A program made the position numbers and the translations under genes. Positions 13,557-25,889 of a DNA stretch of 64,000 bases are shown in pieces. The notes beneath the pieces were generated by a model, which saw only the letters and a program-made list of their open reading frames with translations, did no database searches and was not told the origin of the DNA. The first letter of the stretch is position 1, and each line of letters opens with the position of its first letter. Source of the DNA: Berghia stephanieae (Eukaryota; Mollusca; Gastropoda; Nudibranchia; Aeolidiidae); assembly GCA_034508935.3 (NCBI GenBank), contig CM067449.1, positions 36,206,777 through 36,270,776 on the forward strand, read 5' to 3'.

Positions 13557-15991
13557 CAGTGATGCCAAAACTCCGGTTTCACCGGAAAAAACTCCGGTCT
13601 GGAGCAAAAAAATCTGGCTCCGGGCAACTTCCGTTAAATTCCGGTGAGGTCAATTTGTTCCAAGGATACCTCCCCCACCCCCCCCCCCCCCCCCCCCCCC
13701 AACCACAACATCATCATCACTGCCACTAGTATTAAAACGATCATCACTACCACTACTACTGCAACCACCACCATATCATCATCACTACCACTACTACTAC
13801 AACCACCACCACATCATCAGTACCACAACTACTCCTAAAAACCACCACCACATCATCATCACTACCACTACCACAACTACCATCACTATTACAACCACCA
13901 CCATATCATCATCACTACCATTACTACTGCAACCACCACTACCACATCATCATCAATACCACTACTACTACAACCACCAGCATCACATTATCACTACCAC
14001 TACTACTACAATCACCACTACCACATCATCATCACGACCTCTACTACTACAACCACCACCACCACCACATCATCATCACTACCACTAGTACTACAACCAC
14101 AACCAACACCATTACATCGTCATTACCACTACTAATACAACCACCACCACCACATCATCATTACCACTACTACTACAACCACACCACCACATCATCACTA
14201 CCACTACTACTACAACCACCACCACCACCACATTATCATTACCACTACTATACTACAACCACCACCACCACATCATCACTACCACTACTACTACAACCAC
14301 CACCACCACATCATCACTACCACTACTACTGCAACCACCACCACCACATCATCATCACTGCAACTGCCACTACTACTACAACCACCACTACCAACATCAC
14401 TACCACTACTACTACAACCATCAACAGCATTACATCGTCATTACCACTACTACTACAACCACCACCACCACATCATCATTACCACTACTACTACAACCAC
14501 GACCACTACTACTACAACCACCACCACATCATCATTACCACTACTACTACTAAAACCACCACCACCACATCATCACTAGCACTACTACTACAACCACCAC
14601 CACCATATCATCACTACCACTACTACTGCAACCACCACCACCACCACCACATCATCATCACTGCAACTACAACCACCACCACCACCACATCATCACTATC
14701 ACTAATACTACAACAACCACCACCACCACATCATCACTACCACTACTACTACAAGCACCACCATCACTTCATCTAAATCACTACAACCACCACCACCACA
14801 TCATCATCACTACCACTACTACTACAACAACCACCACTACATCATCATCATCATCATCATCACTACCACTACTACTACAAGCATCAGCACCACATCATCA
14901 TCACGAGCACTACTACAACCACCACCACCACATCATCACTACCACTACTACTACAACCACCACCACCACATCATCATTACCACTTCTATTACTACAACCA
15001 CCACCACCACATCATCACTAGCACTACTACTACTACAACCACCACCACAACATCATCACTACCACTACTACTGCAACCACCACCACCACATAATCATCAC
15101 TGCAACTACCACTACTACTACAACCACCACTACAACATCACTACCACTACTACTACAACCACCACCACCACATCATCACTATCACTACTAATACAACAAC
15201 CACCACCACCACATCATCACTACCACCACTGCTACAAGCACCACCACCACTTCATCTTCATCACTACCACCACCACTGCTACTACAACCACCACCACCAC
15301 ATCATCATCACTACCACTGCTACTACAACCACCATCACCACCACATCATCATCACTACAACTACTACTACAACCATCAGCACCACATCATCATCACGAGC
15401 ACTACTACTACAACCACCACCACCACATCATCACTACCACTACTACTACAAACACCACCACCACCACATCATCATTACCACTACTACTACTACAACCACC
15501 ATCACCACTACATCAACAACACTACCACCACTACTACAACCACCATCACCTCATTGTAAAAACGACCACAACAACTACAACCACTATACCACCAACACAT
15601 CATCATCACTACAACTACTACTTCAACCACCACCACCACCATATCATCATCACTACCACAACTACTACAACAACAACCACTATCACATCTTCATCATCAC
15701 TACTACTATTACTACAACCACCAACACCACATTACCACCAGTACTACAATCTCTACCATTAGGTTTTGGCGCTTTACTTCATTTGAAATAAAGAAACTTT
15801 GGGATTGTATTTGGCAATGTGTTTATGTATCATAATATAATTCTAATCAGTTATCTATTTAGAACTATACAATATGTAAACACAATATCAAATACCTTTT
15901 TCTTGTGTGCGGAAATTCCTCTTTCGGCGTTGAAATTCCTACGAGTGGTGTCTGAAACTCCTGTGAGCCAAATTTAAAGTTGGCGTCTCTG
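13557..15991. mobile_element. CAY-repeat-filled TIR element, copy 1
   Basis: Begins CAGTGATGCCAA and ends in the near reverse complement of CAGAGACGCCAA, flanked by the 6-bp duplication AATACA (13551-13556 and 15992-15997). It has a ~110-bp head with repeated CTCCGG, a C-run, then about 2.05 kb of imperfect ACC/ACT/ATC trinucleotides, then a ~235-bp unique tail. Copy 2 (32847-36658) has the same head, repeat core and tail. Its length without the nested mariner is 2438 bp against 2435 bp here. No coding capacity; the source of the transposase is unknown. Confidence 0.75.
13740..15750. repeat. CAY-type trinucleotide array (core of copy 1)
   Basis: Imperfect array in which blocks of ACCACC, ACATCATCATCA and ACTACTACTACAACC alternate with a higher-order period of roughly 50-60 bp. 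It is a microsatellite-derived minisatellite, not a CRISPR: units are contiguous and degenerate, without unique spacers. Confidence 0.9.
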
Positions 15992-16285
15992 AATACAATA
16001 TTGACATAGACACACACAAATGCACAGTAGTAACATCGTAGTCATCGAAAAAAACAACCCCGGCATCAACAACAACATCATCATCATCACCATCTTCATC
16101 ATCATCATCACAACAACCTTCCAATATTCGTACAACTTTCTTTTTCACCATTCCTATAACACCATCACGATCTTCATCATCCCATATTATATTTATTCCT
16201 GTAACAACTATGAGAGAACATGCCTGTGTCTCTCCTCTCTTCTGATTTCTTCTCTGTAACACTATGAGGGCCTTGCTCTCCTCTC

Positions 16286-16435
<150 letters not shown>

Positions 16436-16926
16436 TCTCATTTTCTTTTTCTCTTTCTCTCATGTGTGTGTATGTATGCATCTTTTTTATTCTCTCATTT
16501 TTACTCTTCCTCTTTCATCCTCTTTCTTAATACCTCTCTCCCTGTCCATCCGGCTTCACGTAGTTTCAAATTGTACTTTGAAATTATAAACTGTTCTTTA
16601 ACTTTTGGCATTTTGAAATCGTATTTCCTCTGTTAAATAAGACAAAAATGTCACATTTATAATTCTTATTTCATTGATTTTATATTTCAATGCCAAAAGC
16701 CCTTCAATAAGTGAACAATTTCATAAAATTGCCAGCATTTTTCTAGGGTTTGGATTAATTTAAGGGCATCTTACATAATTATTAATAATTACAAACATGA
16801 CAATTGGATTATTTATTTATATTCAAAGCAAATGCAAAATTTTATTTCTGTCATCAAATTTTCAACACCCGTATCTAAGGAATTATCTTTGCCCATTGAT
16901 TTGACTATGCTTGAAAGAGGTGCCTC

Positions 16927-17445
16927 CTGGGTGGGGTTCTAAGCCTCCCATAGTGGGCAGGGTGGCACTTACTCTGTCTTCTATCACCCTACATCTGTTT
17001 TCCAATTTGCTTTCTGTCTTTGTCTTGGAATGAGATTACTTTGTTTTTCCCTGGCCCTGGCTGGGAGGGAAACAGTCAAATTCAAATGCATAGTTATTGT
17101 TTTGGGGGATGATATTTTATTCATTGTAAATCATCTCTCTGTTATGTATTGTTATGTTTGTTATTTTGAATGTATAATGTAAGCATTTGAGTGTATTCCT
17201 CTTTGTGGGATCATGTGTGCTGGTGCATGAGAAGTGATCTCAAACTAAGTAAATTGATGGTGTGCTCTTGGAATCTACATCTGTTCCCTATTTGAACCAC
17301 TCCCCTTTGTCTTACTTTTTTCCTTAAGTCCTTTTTATTGTACATCTAGAATCTTTTCACTATCCAATTTTCTTCCTTTTTCCTAGCGCTGATATAATCT
17401 AAATGTGTTGCAAGCGCGGTAAAACCCTTAAAAACAAAAACAAAC
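16927..17445 (+). mobile_element. ~515-bp retroposon, copy A
   Basis: Starts CTGGGTGGGGTTC and ends CGCGGTAAAACCCTTAAAAAC plus an A/C-rich tail, with a target duplication AAAGAGGTRCC on both sides (one mismatch). The same unit with the same 5' start occurs at 37633, 39390 (8 bases shorter) and 51508. That argues for a complete short retroposon rather than random LINE truncations. No clear pol III A or B box is seen, so the head is not tRNA-derived. Confidence 0.75.
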
Positions 17446-18160
17446 AAAGAGGTACCACAACTTTTTTCAAGAGGTCATATCCTGGCAACGAATGATCAGA
17501 ATTTTATCAATATGAATGGTATCAAATTTTTAGGCATAAAATATGCTTTGATTGGGTACCAAAAAAAAAAAAAGTAAAATACTGACTTAATACTGTTTTG
17601 AGGCGGGGAGTCACATATGTGAATTTGTCTTGTAAAATAAAGAAATTTTATCCCCCAAAAATTTAATTTGAAAAAATGAAGTGTATGATTTAATTTCTGT
17701 TTCCTCTAGTACTCTACTGAGTAATGCTTTGATTCTGTCATATGAATATGAATTTCAATAGGGTGTGCTATTTTATTAGTGTCATTTATAGAAGATGTAG
17801 CTATTTTTTTATCAGTTGATGTGTTTTGCTTAGATTTTGCTTACCGGCCAGATTGGGTGACTTTCTAATTTGTTAACATTATTCGCAGTGTAAAGAATTC
17901 CACTGTCGGATTGTAAAATGAAGTGTTTGTACTGGCTGGCGGTTTTTTGCAAAATAAAATTTACCAACCAAATCCCCTAATTTTGCAAGCAAAAAACACA
18001 AAATTTGCAAAAGAATTGTGATTGATTTCTTAAAAACCGGCAAGAAGTTCAAGAAAGAGAAAAGCGTTGTGGTCTTGAGTAATTGATAGAGAGAGATTAA
18101 CAAAAAAATGATCACTACAAAAAGCTAATAAGTATAAGATTTTTCCCAACTATGCTGTTG
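17446..18160. other. Intronic sequence without recognised features
   Basis: AT-rich ITFG2 intron. Nothing supportable seen on either strand. Confidence 0.5.
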
Positions 18161-18164
18161 CAGG

Positions 18165-18290
18165 CGTGTCTACCCTCAATCTCAAATCAGGGTACTTAGT
18201 TTGAGATCAACTTAAAGTCTCATCCAGACTTAAGCATAGGTCCCCACTATTAGGAATACACTCAAATGTTTACAAAATATCGTATTATAT
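18165..18290 (-). repeat. ~515-bp retroposon, internal fragment in reverse
   Basis: The reverse complement contains CATTTGAGTGTATTCCT, GTCTGGATGAGACTT and GATCTCAAACTAAGTA in the order seen in the complete copies. Both ends are missing. Confidence 0.55.
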
Positions 18291-18749
18291 TTAAAGCAAA
18301 AAAAAATAATAAAGTGTACCAGTACATCACCACAGAGAGATGGTTTGCAAGGAAAAAAATATAATCTCCCAAAACTATAACTATACAGTCAAGGCCTCTG
18401 GCCAGGGCTAGGATAAAACTAGGTAATCCAATTACAAAATGTAAAATGGTTATAAAATGAGTATACAATACAGGATTGTTGGATTTTAACTAAACTTTTT
18501 ATTTTCCGAAGCCAGCTGGTTACAAAACGAAAGTAAAGAAGAAAAAACAAGGGAGATAAAAAGTTCTTATTATTATGTGAAGAAGTTCTTATCAAAATGT
18601 GGGTATGAATGTATTATATACACTACTGTTACACAAGACAAAGACAGAAAGCAACGCGGAAAACAGATATAGAGGATAGAAGACACAGGGTGACTGCCCA
18701 CCTTGGGCAAAGACCCAGAACAAGAAATGAAGTGACTTGACTTGAAAAG

Positions 18750-18880
18750 TGCCATAAGACACTAGAGAATAAAAACTTTTTCTCGGAAAAATGATTGGAG
18801 CCGGCACTTATGTTGATAATAACAGAAAATGATGCGAGTAGAAAAGTGCCTGAAGACAAAAGAGAATAAAAATTTTGCGG
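18750..18880 (-). repeat. SINE-2 body fragments
   Basis: Two partial repeats of the segment AAAGTGCC..AAGACA..AGAGAATAAAAA. The same segment follows the tRNA-like head in the SINE at 25200-25378. Confidence 0.45.
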
Positions 18881-18950
18881 CGAAAAAAGAAAAGAAGGAA
18901 AAAAACACTACTTGGAAATAATATATATATATATATATATTTTTAATTAC

Positions 18951-18973
18951 CCCCCCCCCCCCCCCCCCCCCCC
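18951..18973. repeat. Poly-C tract
   Basis: 23 consecutive C bases preceded by a short TA run. Such tracts are often mis-sized in assemblies. Confidence 0.95.
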
Positions 18974-19004
18974 AAAAACGGATAAAAAAAATAATCATAT
19001 CATA

Positions 19005-19705
19005 TCTTGTCGCGCCAGTGAGTCAGCCAGTCCCGGCAGTCTGGTTGCATTCCCTCAGGTCAGCATTGGTGCAGTGAGGTCCCAGCGAGCATTCAGACAG
19101 GATGTGGTCCATGGTCTGTCTGGGGTGACCGCATGGGCATTCAGTGCCCGGTGAGATTTTCCATTTAAAGAGGTTGGTGGCGGTGTTTCCCACCTTTGCT
19201 CTAGCTCTGTTCAACGCCACCCATTCTTTTCTCTTGAGGTCTGTGCCTGCTGGGAGCTTTTCTGTTGGGGGCTGGAGGGCATCGTTTGCTGTCTTGTCCC
19301 ATTCTACCCATTTGTCCAGGCGGAAGAATGCTGAGTGGTCTGGGTGAAGGCTCTCTACTGTGAGGAAGCTCTTCCTTGATTTGAGCCTGCTTTTGGGGCA
19401 ATTGTGGTCATGAAGGGGGTGTCTCTGGTCCATTTCCTGTTTGTATTTTTGTATTTGGGCATGAGTTTCCCTCCGGATGTGTGGTGGGGCTATTCCTGCT
19501 GCACGGTAGACCAGTGGTAATGGTGTTGCTCTCAGCTGGCCCGTTATGATCCGGCAGGCGTTGTTGAGCTCGGGGTCTAGCTTGGAGGCATGGCATGATC
19601 GGGCCCATACAGCTGAGCAGTACTCCGCAGTTGAGTAGCTGAGGGCCAATGCTGTGGTCCTTAGAGTTTTAGGGTCAGTTCCCCAGTTCATGTTTGCCAA
19701 ATAAT
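19005..19705 (-). pseudogene. CR1/jockey-type LINE, 3' terminal ORF fragment
   Basis: An open frame of 225 codons on the minus strand encodes the LINE polyprotein C-terminus: TALALSYSTAEYCSAVW, ITGQLRATPLPLVYRAAGIA and PPHIRRE, ending in a Cys/His cluster (CPCGH...DHILSEC). The stop is followed by a GATAT/TTATT-type tail. It is 5'-truncated but uninterrupted, so a fairly young insertion. The exact clade is uncertain. Confidence 0.7.
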
Positions 19706-19881
19706 AAAAAGGAATTACATCTCTTTACTTTAAGAAAGAAAGTTTATTTTCACTTCCGCTTCACTTCATCTCTTTCTCGTTCTAAAGATTTTAAAATTTT
19801 AGCTTTTTTTTTATGGCACATTTTTCGACCTCATGGACAAGTTTTTTCAAAAGAGTAATATATATCTGATAAATGAGAAAT

Positions 19882-20213
<332 letters not shown>

Positions 20214-21190
20214 TAGCAGATTGTTTTTATCCAAAGTTCACGTATCTATAGTCATTGGACATCTTTCAATTTTTCTCTATCCAAATATGTTACAGAAATT
20301 CCACAATGAGACTCGCAATTTGAAAGCCTTGTTATTTTTTTGTTATCATAAATTATGTGATTCAGCCTGATTTGATGGATATGTCTATTTCTTTTCATGC
20401 CATATTACGCCATGCTGAGTTAAAAGCCTTAAAATTAATGGCAACTTTTGGACAAAAAGATGGCAACAAACGCAGATACTACGAATACACTTATTTGTTC
20501 TTGTGTCAAAGTGTGTTCCAGCGGGTGGTTGGATGGGAACATCACCCTTGAATCATATACCTATGATGTTCGCATGGGTGTACGATCCGATAGTGATGTT
20601 GTTTCTTCTCTTTACTAGCCTATCCTGCTTCTTTGGTTTGTGATTGTATTTTTGACAGGGATATTTTTTTTTCTGTAAATCTTCTGCCTGTTTGTTCTTG
20701 GTTATTTATAATTTAGCTTATGATATCTTTAGGTTATGATTTTGATTTACATTTGTACTATTTGTGTTAGATTGCTTGTTTTTTTGTTTCAGCGGTCTCT
20801 CATATAACCTCAATTGTGTTGGAAGAGACCTAAAGCAACAAACAAAAAAAAAAAAAGTGTGTTCCATTTTGTTGTTTCTCATGTGGGTTGTTCTTGTGAT
20901 ATGTATTCATGTGATAAAGCTGTGTAAATTCGTTCACTGTTGTTAGTTATTTCCTGTGAATTTGTGAATTAGAATTGACCATGAAAACGTTTATGTCCTT
21001 TTTAAAAATGTCTTTCTAGCAGATCTTATCTTTTCTTTCCCTCGCGAGTGATTATTATTATTTATTTTAATGTTTTTTAAATCCATGATCTCATTTTCAT
21101 CATTTGGTATATAAAAATTCATTCACAACACCACCATCATAAGTCAGCATATATTGACTGCTTGCACTTTTTTAATTATTACATGAATCA
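20214..21190. other. Intronic sequence, possible old retroposon trace
   Basis: Mostly featureless. Near 20800-20855 the order ATATAACCT, TGTGTTGGAAG, ACAAACAAAAA resembles the 3' end of the ~515-bp retroposon, so an ancient copy may lie upstream of it. Confidence 0.3.
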
Positions 21191-21193
21191 CAG

Positions 21194-21378
21194 TGAGGAC
21201 AGTGGCATTGCCTACCACCCTTTGGTCCATCACGTAGTCCAGAATGAGAATTCCAGTACTTTTATTGTTGGTGCAGTCAAACAGTTGCCAGGGCATCTTA
21301 ATATCAATGACAGAGATGGACAAGAACTCGGCAACTCACCTGCAGAGGAAACGTGCTTTGCCATCGCCACATTAGATG
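21194..21378 (+). CDS. ITFG2: ITFG2 coding exon
   Basis: Encodes ...DSGIAYHPLVHHVVQNENSS, FIVGAVKQL and CFAIATLDG, matching the propeller strands of ITFG2 (vertebrate THLIGNIKQG and FALCTLDGT). I chose the acceptor at 21192-21193 for its pyrimidine tract; an alternative in-frame acceptor at 21201-21202 would shorten the exon by three codons. It enters with one base, completing a TG|T Cys codon, and leaves with one base; the donor is GTGAGT at 21379. Confidence 0.85.
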
Positions 21379-21614
21379 GTGAGTTGTAAAAATTTTAATA
21401 CATTTTTTCCCCATAAAACTCCTAAAATTATTATTACTTAAAATCAGATGACCCTGTCTACCTCTTGTTTGATTCTTTGACATTGTGGGACAAAACTTTG
21501 GTGATCACTTGCTATCTCAATGGCAACAGTACAGCTGAGATTTCTTGAAGCAGTTTTTAATATAATAAATGCAATTTACGATTGTATATTTGTTTACTAT
21601 CTTCATTCCCTCAG

Positions 21615-21706
21615 GCTCTGTTGCATTTGTTAACAAGGAGGATAACGTATTGTGGTCCTTGCAGATGGAACATGAATTATTTGCTCTGTTTAAGCTCGAC
21701 GTCACT
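21615..21706 (+). CDS. ITFG2: ITFG2 coding exon
   Basis: Encodes SVAFVNKEDNVLWSLQMEHE and LFALFKLDVT, closely matching vertebrate [20 protein letters not shown] and DVT. The acceptor is CTCAG at 21610-21614 and the donor GTGAGT at 21707. The exon takes two bases to finish a Gly codon and ends in phase 0. Confidence 0.92.
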
Positions 21707-22354
21707 GTGAGTAAATCACATTATCGTAGATATGATCATTATTATCACTAGTTATTTTGTTTTCTTTTTTTTGTTGTTTTTTATCATTAGTTTTATATTT
21801 TTATTTTAACTTTATACGATCAACCAAATTTCTGTAAAATCTTAATTTCATTACTTATTTTAGACCAAACCGTTTTCAGCAGGAAAGTCAAACACAGGTT
21901 TACTTCCCAAAGTCACATCGGTGTCAACATTCTCTTTATGATAATAGTGAGCATAATGCCAGGTTAAAGTAAAATAAGATCTAACTTGGAAGTTTAAAGA
22001 TATCATAGTTTTAGTGGTGGGGGGAGAATGTAGTCACAATGTCTAGGTAGCCTTAGTTACCAATTTTCTCTTAGAGGTATTGATTAAGAATTCGAAGTTC
22101 TTTATATCATTAGTTCTTTTGCCAGATTTTTCTTTTCAGCAAGTTTTATTAAATGAACAATGCTCATCAAATTTTGTAGTACAAGCCAACAATTCATAGC
22201 AGTCCTATCGTCTTTCTTTTTATTGAAGTTTAAAGAACCTAAAAATGAATTTAACTTCTGAAAACAAACTTTATTCTCTATTGTGTTTTCGCCTTTGTGG
22301 ACTAGTGCTATGACATTGTACTTCTGATCTATGTTCTTGGTTCTTGTCATGCTA

Positions 22355-22480
22355 TATGTGATGCAAAGTTGAGTCCTGGGAGAAGGCTTTTTACTCACAT
22401 TCTCTTACTGTACTCTGGTAGACAATTAGTGCCTGGCTGGTAACAGTTTTGTCTATCAGGAAAGAAAAAAGAGGTCATGT
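22355..22480 (+). repeat. SINE core fragment (same family as 40315-40475)
   Basis: GATGCAAAGTTGAGTCCTGG, then GAGAAGGC, CATTCTCTTAC and GTGCCTGGCTGG match the body of the minus-strand SINE at 40315-40475. The tRNA-like head is lost or very diverged. Confidence 0.45.
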
Positions 22481-22488
22481 CTCAGCTT

Positions 22489-22490
22489 AC

Positions 22491-22550
<60 letters not shown>

Positions 22551-22625
22551 GATCTTTATTGTCCATAAATATGGCAATTTGTCATTTAGTTACACTTGTT
22601 ATAACGTTAAACGATAACTGTAACA
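22489..22625 (-). repeat. (AAT)n plus LINE 3' end, minus strand
   Basis: AAT run, then AGATCTTTATTGTCC and ATGGCAATTTGTCATTTAG. On the minus strand this is a LINE-like 3' end with an (ATT)n tail, a relative of the 13472 and 29958 copies. Confidence 0.5.
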
Positions 22626-22652
22626 TTGAACAGATATTTCACTCCTACTTAT

Positions 22653-22655
<3 letters not shown>

Positions 22656-22728
<73 letters not shown>

Positions 22729-22740
22729 TCTCTTTCTTTC
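22656..22740. repeat. (CT)n microsatellite
   Basis: About 35 CT units. Confidence 0.95.
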
Positions 22741-22899
22741 ACAAGTGCGATATACACAACATAAACATATTCATTTCGTTTTCAATTTGTTACGATTGTG
22801 GCAATTCGACACCAAAAATTATCATCATTATCAATTACAATTGGTCAGTTAATCTTACATTAAATGAATTAATAAATTAACATGTTAAATGTCACGCTT

Positions 22900-22965
22900 G
22901 GGTTAGGGCTCCATGTAAAGCACTTTGAGTACATTTGGTAGATATTTCACCGTATGAATTTCTGT
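22900..22965 (+). repeat. CR1/L2-like LINE 3' end fragment
   Basis: TGTAAAGCACTTTGAGTACA and GGTAGATATT follow the pattern TGTAAAGCGCTTTGAGCAC...GGATATTGCGCTATATAA seen at 46200 and, reversed, at 57925 and 62746. Confidence 0.4.
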
Positions 22966-23007
22966 TGTGGTTGTTGTTTTTTAAATTCTTTCACTCAACC
23001 CTTTCAG

Positions 23008-23125
23008 GGAGATGGGAAGGAGGAGTTGATTTGCTGTTCTTGGAATGGCCAGACTTATATCATCAATCATGAGATGGATATTGTTTGCTACAATTTTCCT
23101 GACAGTGTGGCTGCCTTTTGTGCTG
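23008..23125 (+). CDS. ITFG2: ITFG2 coding exon
   Basis: Encodes GDGKEELICCSWNGQTYIIN and VAAFCAG, matching vertebrate [20 protein letters not shown] and IRAFCAG, the best-conserved FG-GAP blade of ITFG2. The acceptor is TTTCAG ending at 23007 and the donor gt is at 23126. Enters phase 0, leaves one base of a Gly codon. Confidence 0.93.
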
Positions 23126-24390
23126 GTTTGTCTATATTTATTTATTTTTAAAATATTATTTTCATTAGAGGGACAAGTCAAAAGTATGCCAAGCAGAATT
23201 TTGCAATATAACACTATTATACCTTTAAAAAAAAATTAAAATGATGAAACAAAGTCGAGCAATAATGGATTGGAAGGGAGACAATCTTTACACATATAAG
23301 GGCTTCCATGACAAACCATTCAATCCAGGGAAAACCAACTATGCAAGAGATGTTTAAAAACTATCGACAATACAACCTTCAACAATATATGATCAGTTTC
23401 ATTATCATTACATGTCAAATTGGATGGTTTTACACCAATGGAAAATATTTATTTTGATCTGTTATGATAATGCATCATTGGTTGAAGAGTGATCTTGGCC
23501 AAATTCATTAAACCATCTGATGGATTTTGTAAGAGCACGTTTAGAAAATTAATGCCATACAGTGGACTTGTATTGTCTGAAATGGAAATTGAGTACTGCC
23601 CATTGGAGGAATGAATGATGTATTGTGGAAAATTATAAATAACATTGTGAAATTGAATGTAAGCTTCAATTTAATATACAAAAACAGATAAAATGGATGT
23701 TTCGGGTTTCCCCTTTATCAACAAATACAGGATGAATGGAACACTGCAGACAAATGAGATAATGTGTTAGTGGCGTTGTTAAGATGAATAAACAAAAACG
23801 TTGATGGGCAGGAAATAGTAGGCTCCTTTGTAAGGAAGCATGAATTAAAATAGAACAATAGATATTTATAAAGGTGCGCAATTAATTAAGTCAAAAGAGG
23901 GGAGGCTGGGAGGAACAGTGTAATGCAGTATAGAAAGTGAAATAAGATAAAGTGTAAACTATTGTTGGAAAATAAATACAATGGAATTAGACATTAATAC
24001 AAAATATAAGGGATGTAGGTATTAGTATAATCATTAGTGGCAGTAGCAGCAGCAGAAGCAACAGTAGTACTTTTAGTAGTAGAAGTAGTAGTAGTAGCAG
24101 TAGTAATTGTCGTCATTGTCGTAGTAGTAGTATTAGTAGTAGTCATAGTAGTAATGATACTGGTATGTAATTTAAGGATAAGACGATGGATGGCTTGAGG
24201 GGGGAGGGGGGCAAGAGATAAAGAAAGTCTAATATTTAAATGAGGTCCAGTGGAATATTATGAATGTTCATGTTATTTATTTTATTAAAAGAAAATTATT
24301 GAAGTTTGGTTTTGTTATATTTTATATTTATGAATATTGGAGTGAAAGCCTTGATCCTGAGATTCCATTTTGAACAGGTCAAAAAAAATT
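23126..24390. other. Intronic sequence with a degenerate AGT run and a Penelope-type hairpin
   Basis: 23660-23735 on the minus strand carries GATAAAGGGGAAACCCGAAA followed by CATCCATTTTATCTGTTTT, a diverged copy of the motif at 8600. 24030-24150 is an imperfect AGT/AGC array. The rest shows nothing supportable. Confidence 0.5.
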
Positions 24391-24394
24391 AGGG

Positions 24395-24470
24395 GATGGG
24401 ATAGCAGAGTGAATAAAGCATGGCACTAACACTTGGAATACCTGGTTTGAGTGTACCCTTCTAAACTCAA
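24395..24470 (+). repeat. Possible tRNA-derived SINE head
   Basis: GATAGCAGAGTGAATAAAGC and, 30 bases on, CCTGGTTTGAGTGTACCC resemble pol III A and B boxes. No body repeated elsewhere was seen, so the call is weak. Confidence 0.3.
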
Positions 24471-24784
24471 AGAAGGGGACATGTAGTATTCTCCAAAACA
24501 TCATTTCTAGCGCCACGCAACAAACTCGTGAAGTACGGGAATGCCATTTTTCTGAATTCGATTACTCACTTGCTATCAACGATATAAACGTGCGGTAAAA
24601 AGGAAACGGAAATAGAACGATCGCATTACGTTTACGATGTTTCCGGCTTAGAATAAAACAAAGTGATTCGTTGCAATAACAAAGTAAACATGATCCGTTT
24701 TTTCTCGGGGGCCGCGGGCGATGACGGGCGATGCGGGCCTCAACAGTCGCGGGCGACTCCAGGGGAAGCGGGCCTCTATGGGTT

Positions 24785-25130
24785 AATAATATTATAATAA
24801 TAAGCTCCCTTTACTCAGAAGTCTCAACACGCTGTACATAGATAAGTTATGCACAATTTACTAATGCATGAACATCACAAGCATCCGTGCACAATGGAAT
24901 TCAACAAACACCAATTCACTATGAAACACACACATACACACACAGCCACAGGTAATACTAACTAAATTAAGGCCGCTAACACAATCAGCCAGATAGATAT
25001 TTATCAAATAGGTGAGTTTTGAGGTGTTTCTTATAACCTCAGATTTCAGTAGCAGACCTGAGGGAAAGAAGAAGAGTGGAAAGAAACCCAGTTCAATTTA
25101 TTTAAGGAGTTTTTGTCTTAAAAAATACAT
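24785..25130 (-). pseudogene. CR1/L2-like LINE, 3' terminal fragment
   Basis: On the minus strand, about 25090-25010 reads LSLRSATEI and GYKKHLKTHLFDKYL, the usual end of a CR1/L2 polyprotein. It is followed by a 3' UTR ending near ATGTACAGCGTGTTGAGAC and an ATT-rich tail. Only the last ~30 codons remain. Confidence 0.55.
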
Positions 25131-25199
25131 TTGAAACTAGGATACTTAATTTCCCGTAAAACACTTTGAAAGCTGATTAGAGATTAAGTGAGTGGAGCA

Positions 25200-25378
25200 A
25201 GCACTTATGTTAACAATAACAAAAAATGGTGAGTAGGAAAGTGCCAGAAGACAACAGAGAAAAAAACTTCTCAGCGGCAATGGGGGCTTGAACCCGTGAC
25301 CTTACTGGTATGACAACTCCGCCTGGCCGGGGAGATTGTGACTCTACCATATGAGCTATCCATGACCCCATAAAAAGT
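25200..25378 (-). mobile_element. tRNA-derived SINE (SINE-2)
   Basis: On the minus strand it begins GGGGTCATGGATAGCTCATA with an A box (TAGCTCATATGGTAGAG) and a B box (GGGTTCAAGCCCC). A body ending in the AGTGCC..TTGTTAACATAAGT segment follows, also found at 18750-18880. The head is longer than a tRNA and is not a working tRNA gene. Confidence 0.55.
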
Positions 25379-25889
25379 CACTTCAAACCTTAGTCTTTTT
25401 AGAGCCTTCTCTCCCCGACTTCTTGAGGTCACGGGTTAATCACAGCGTACACAACGACAACAGTTTAGTTGAGACGGTATCCCGTTCCTGACACCTGCTG
25501 ACCCGGTCACAGTGAGCGGTCAATCACCGAGAGGAATTTACCTAACGGGGATTGCCGTTTCACTCGATTTAACAATGTTTTGTTTTATTGTCTGTTAGAC
25601 ACCCATATTGAATGAGTTGAAATATCTCTACTTGGTATAAAAGTTTATATTTTCTACTTTTACTGTGTGTTTTTTTATTTTTTCATAGTATTACTAGATT
25701 TCTCAATATGTTATCAATGAACGGTAACAAATTACACAAAAAATATAGCGGGTGCAACATTAAAAAAATTAGAGAAAAAAAAACGTTGCTATGGATTTGT
25801 CTGAATTTTATGTATTATAAAGACAAAATGTAAATACTTCTCCTCACAAAAAACGTATTTTTCCTCAACAAAAATAAATCCGCTACGAG

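Larger units (their letters stand above)
13472..16045 (-). repeat. LINE 3'-end fragment interrupted by the CAY element
   Basis: 13472-13556 (AAT repeats, then ATCTTTACTGTCC and a GGCAATTTGTCATTTGGTTA segment) resumes after the insertion at 15992. Read on the minus strand it is a LINE-like 3' end, GGACAATAAAG plus an (ATT)n tail. Relatives at 22489-22620, 29958-30110 and 30275-30380 confirm the uninterrupted order across the insertion. Confidence 0.5.

Noticed and set aside
13740-15750. Regularly alternating repeat blocks that could be mistaken for a CRISPR array
   Set aside because: Units are contiguous degenerate trinucleotides with no unique spacers, in a eukaryotic genome.
22102-22398. 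98-codon minus-strand frame as a gene
   Set aside because: Overlaps a SINE core on the other strand; no motif.
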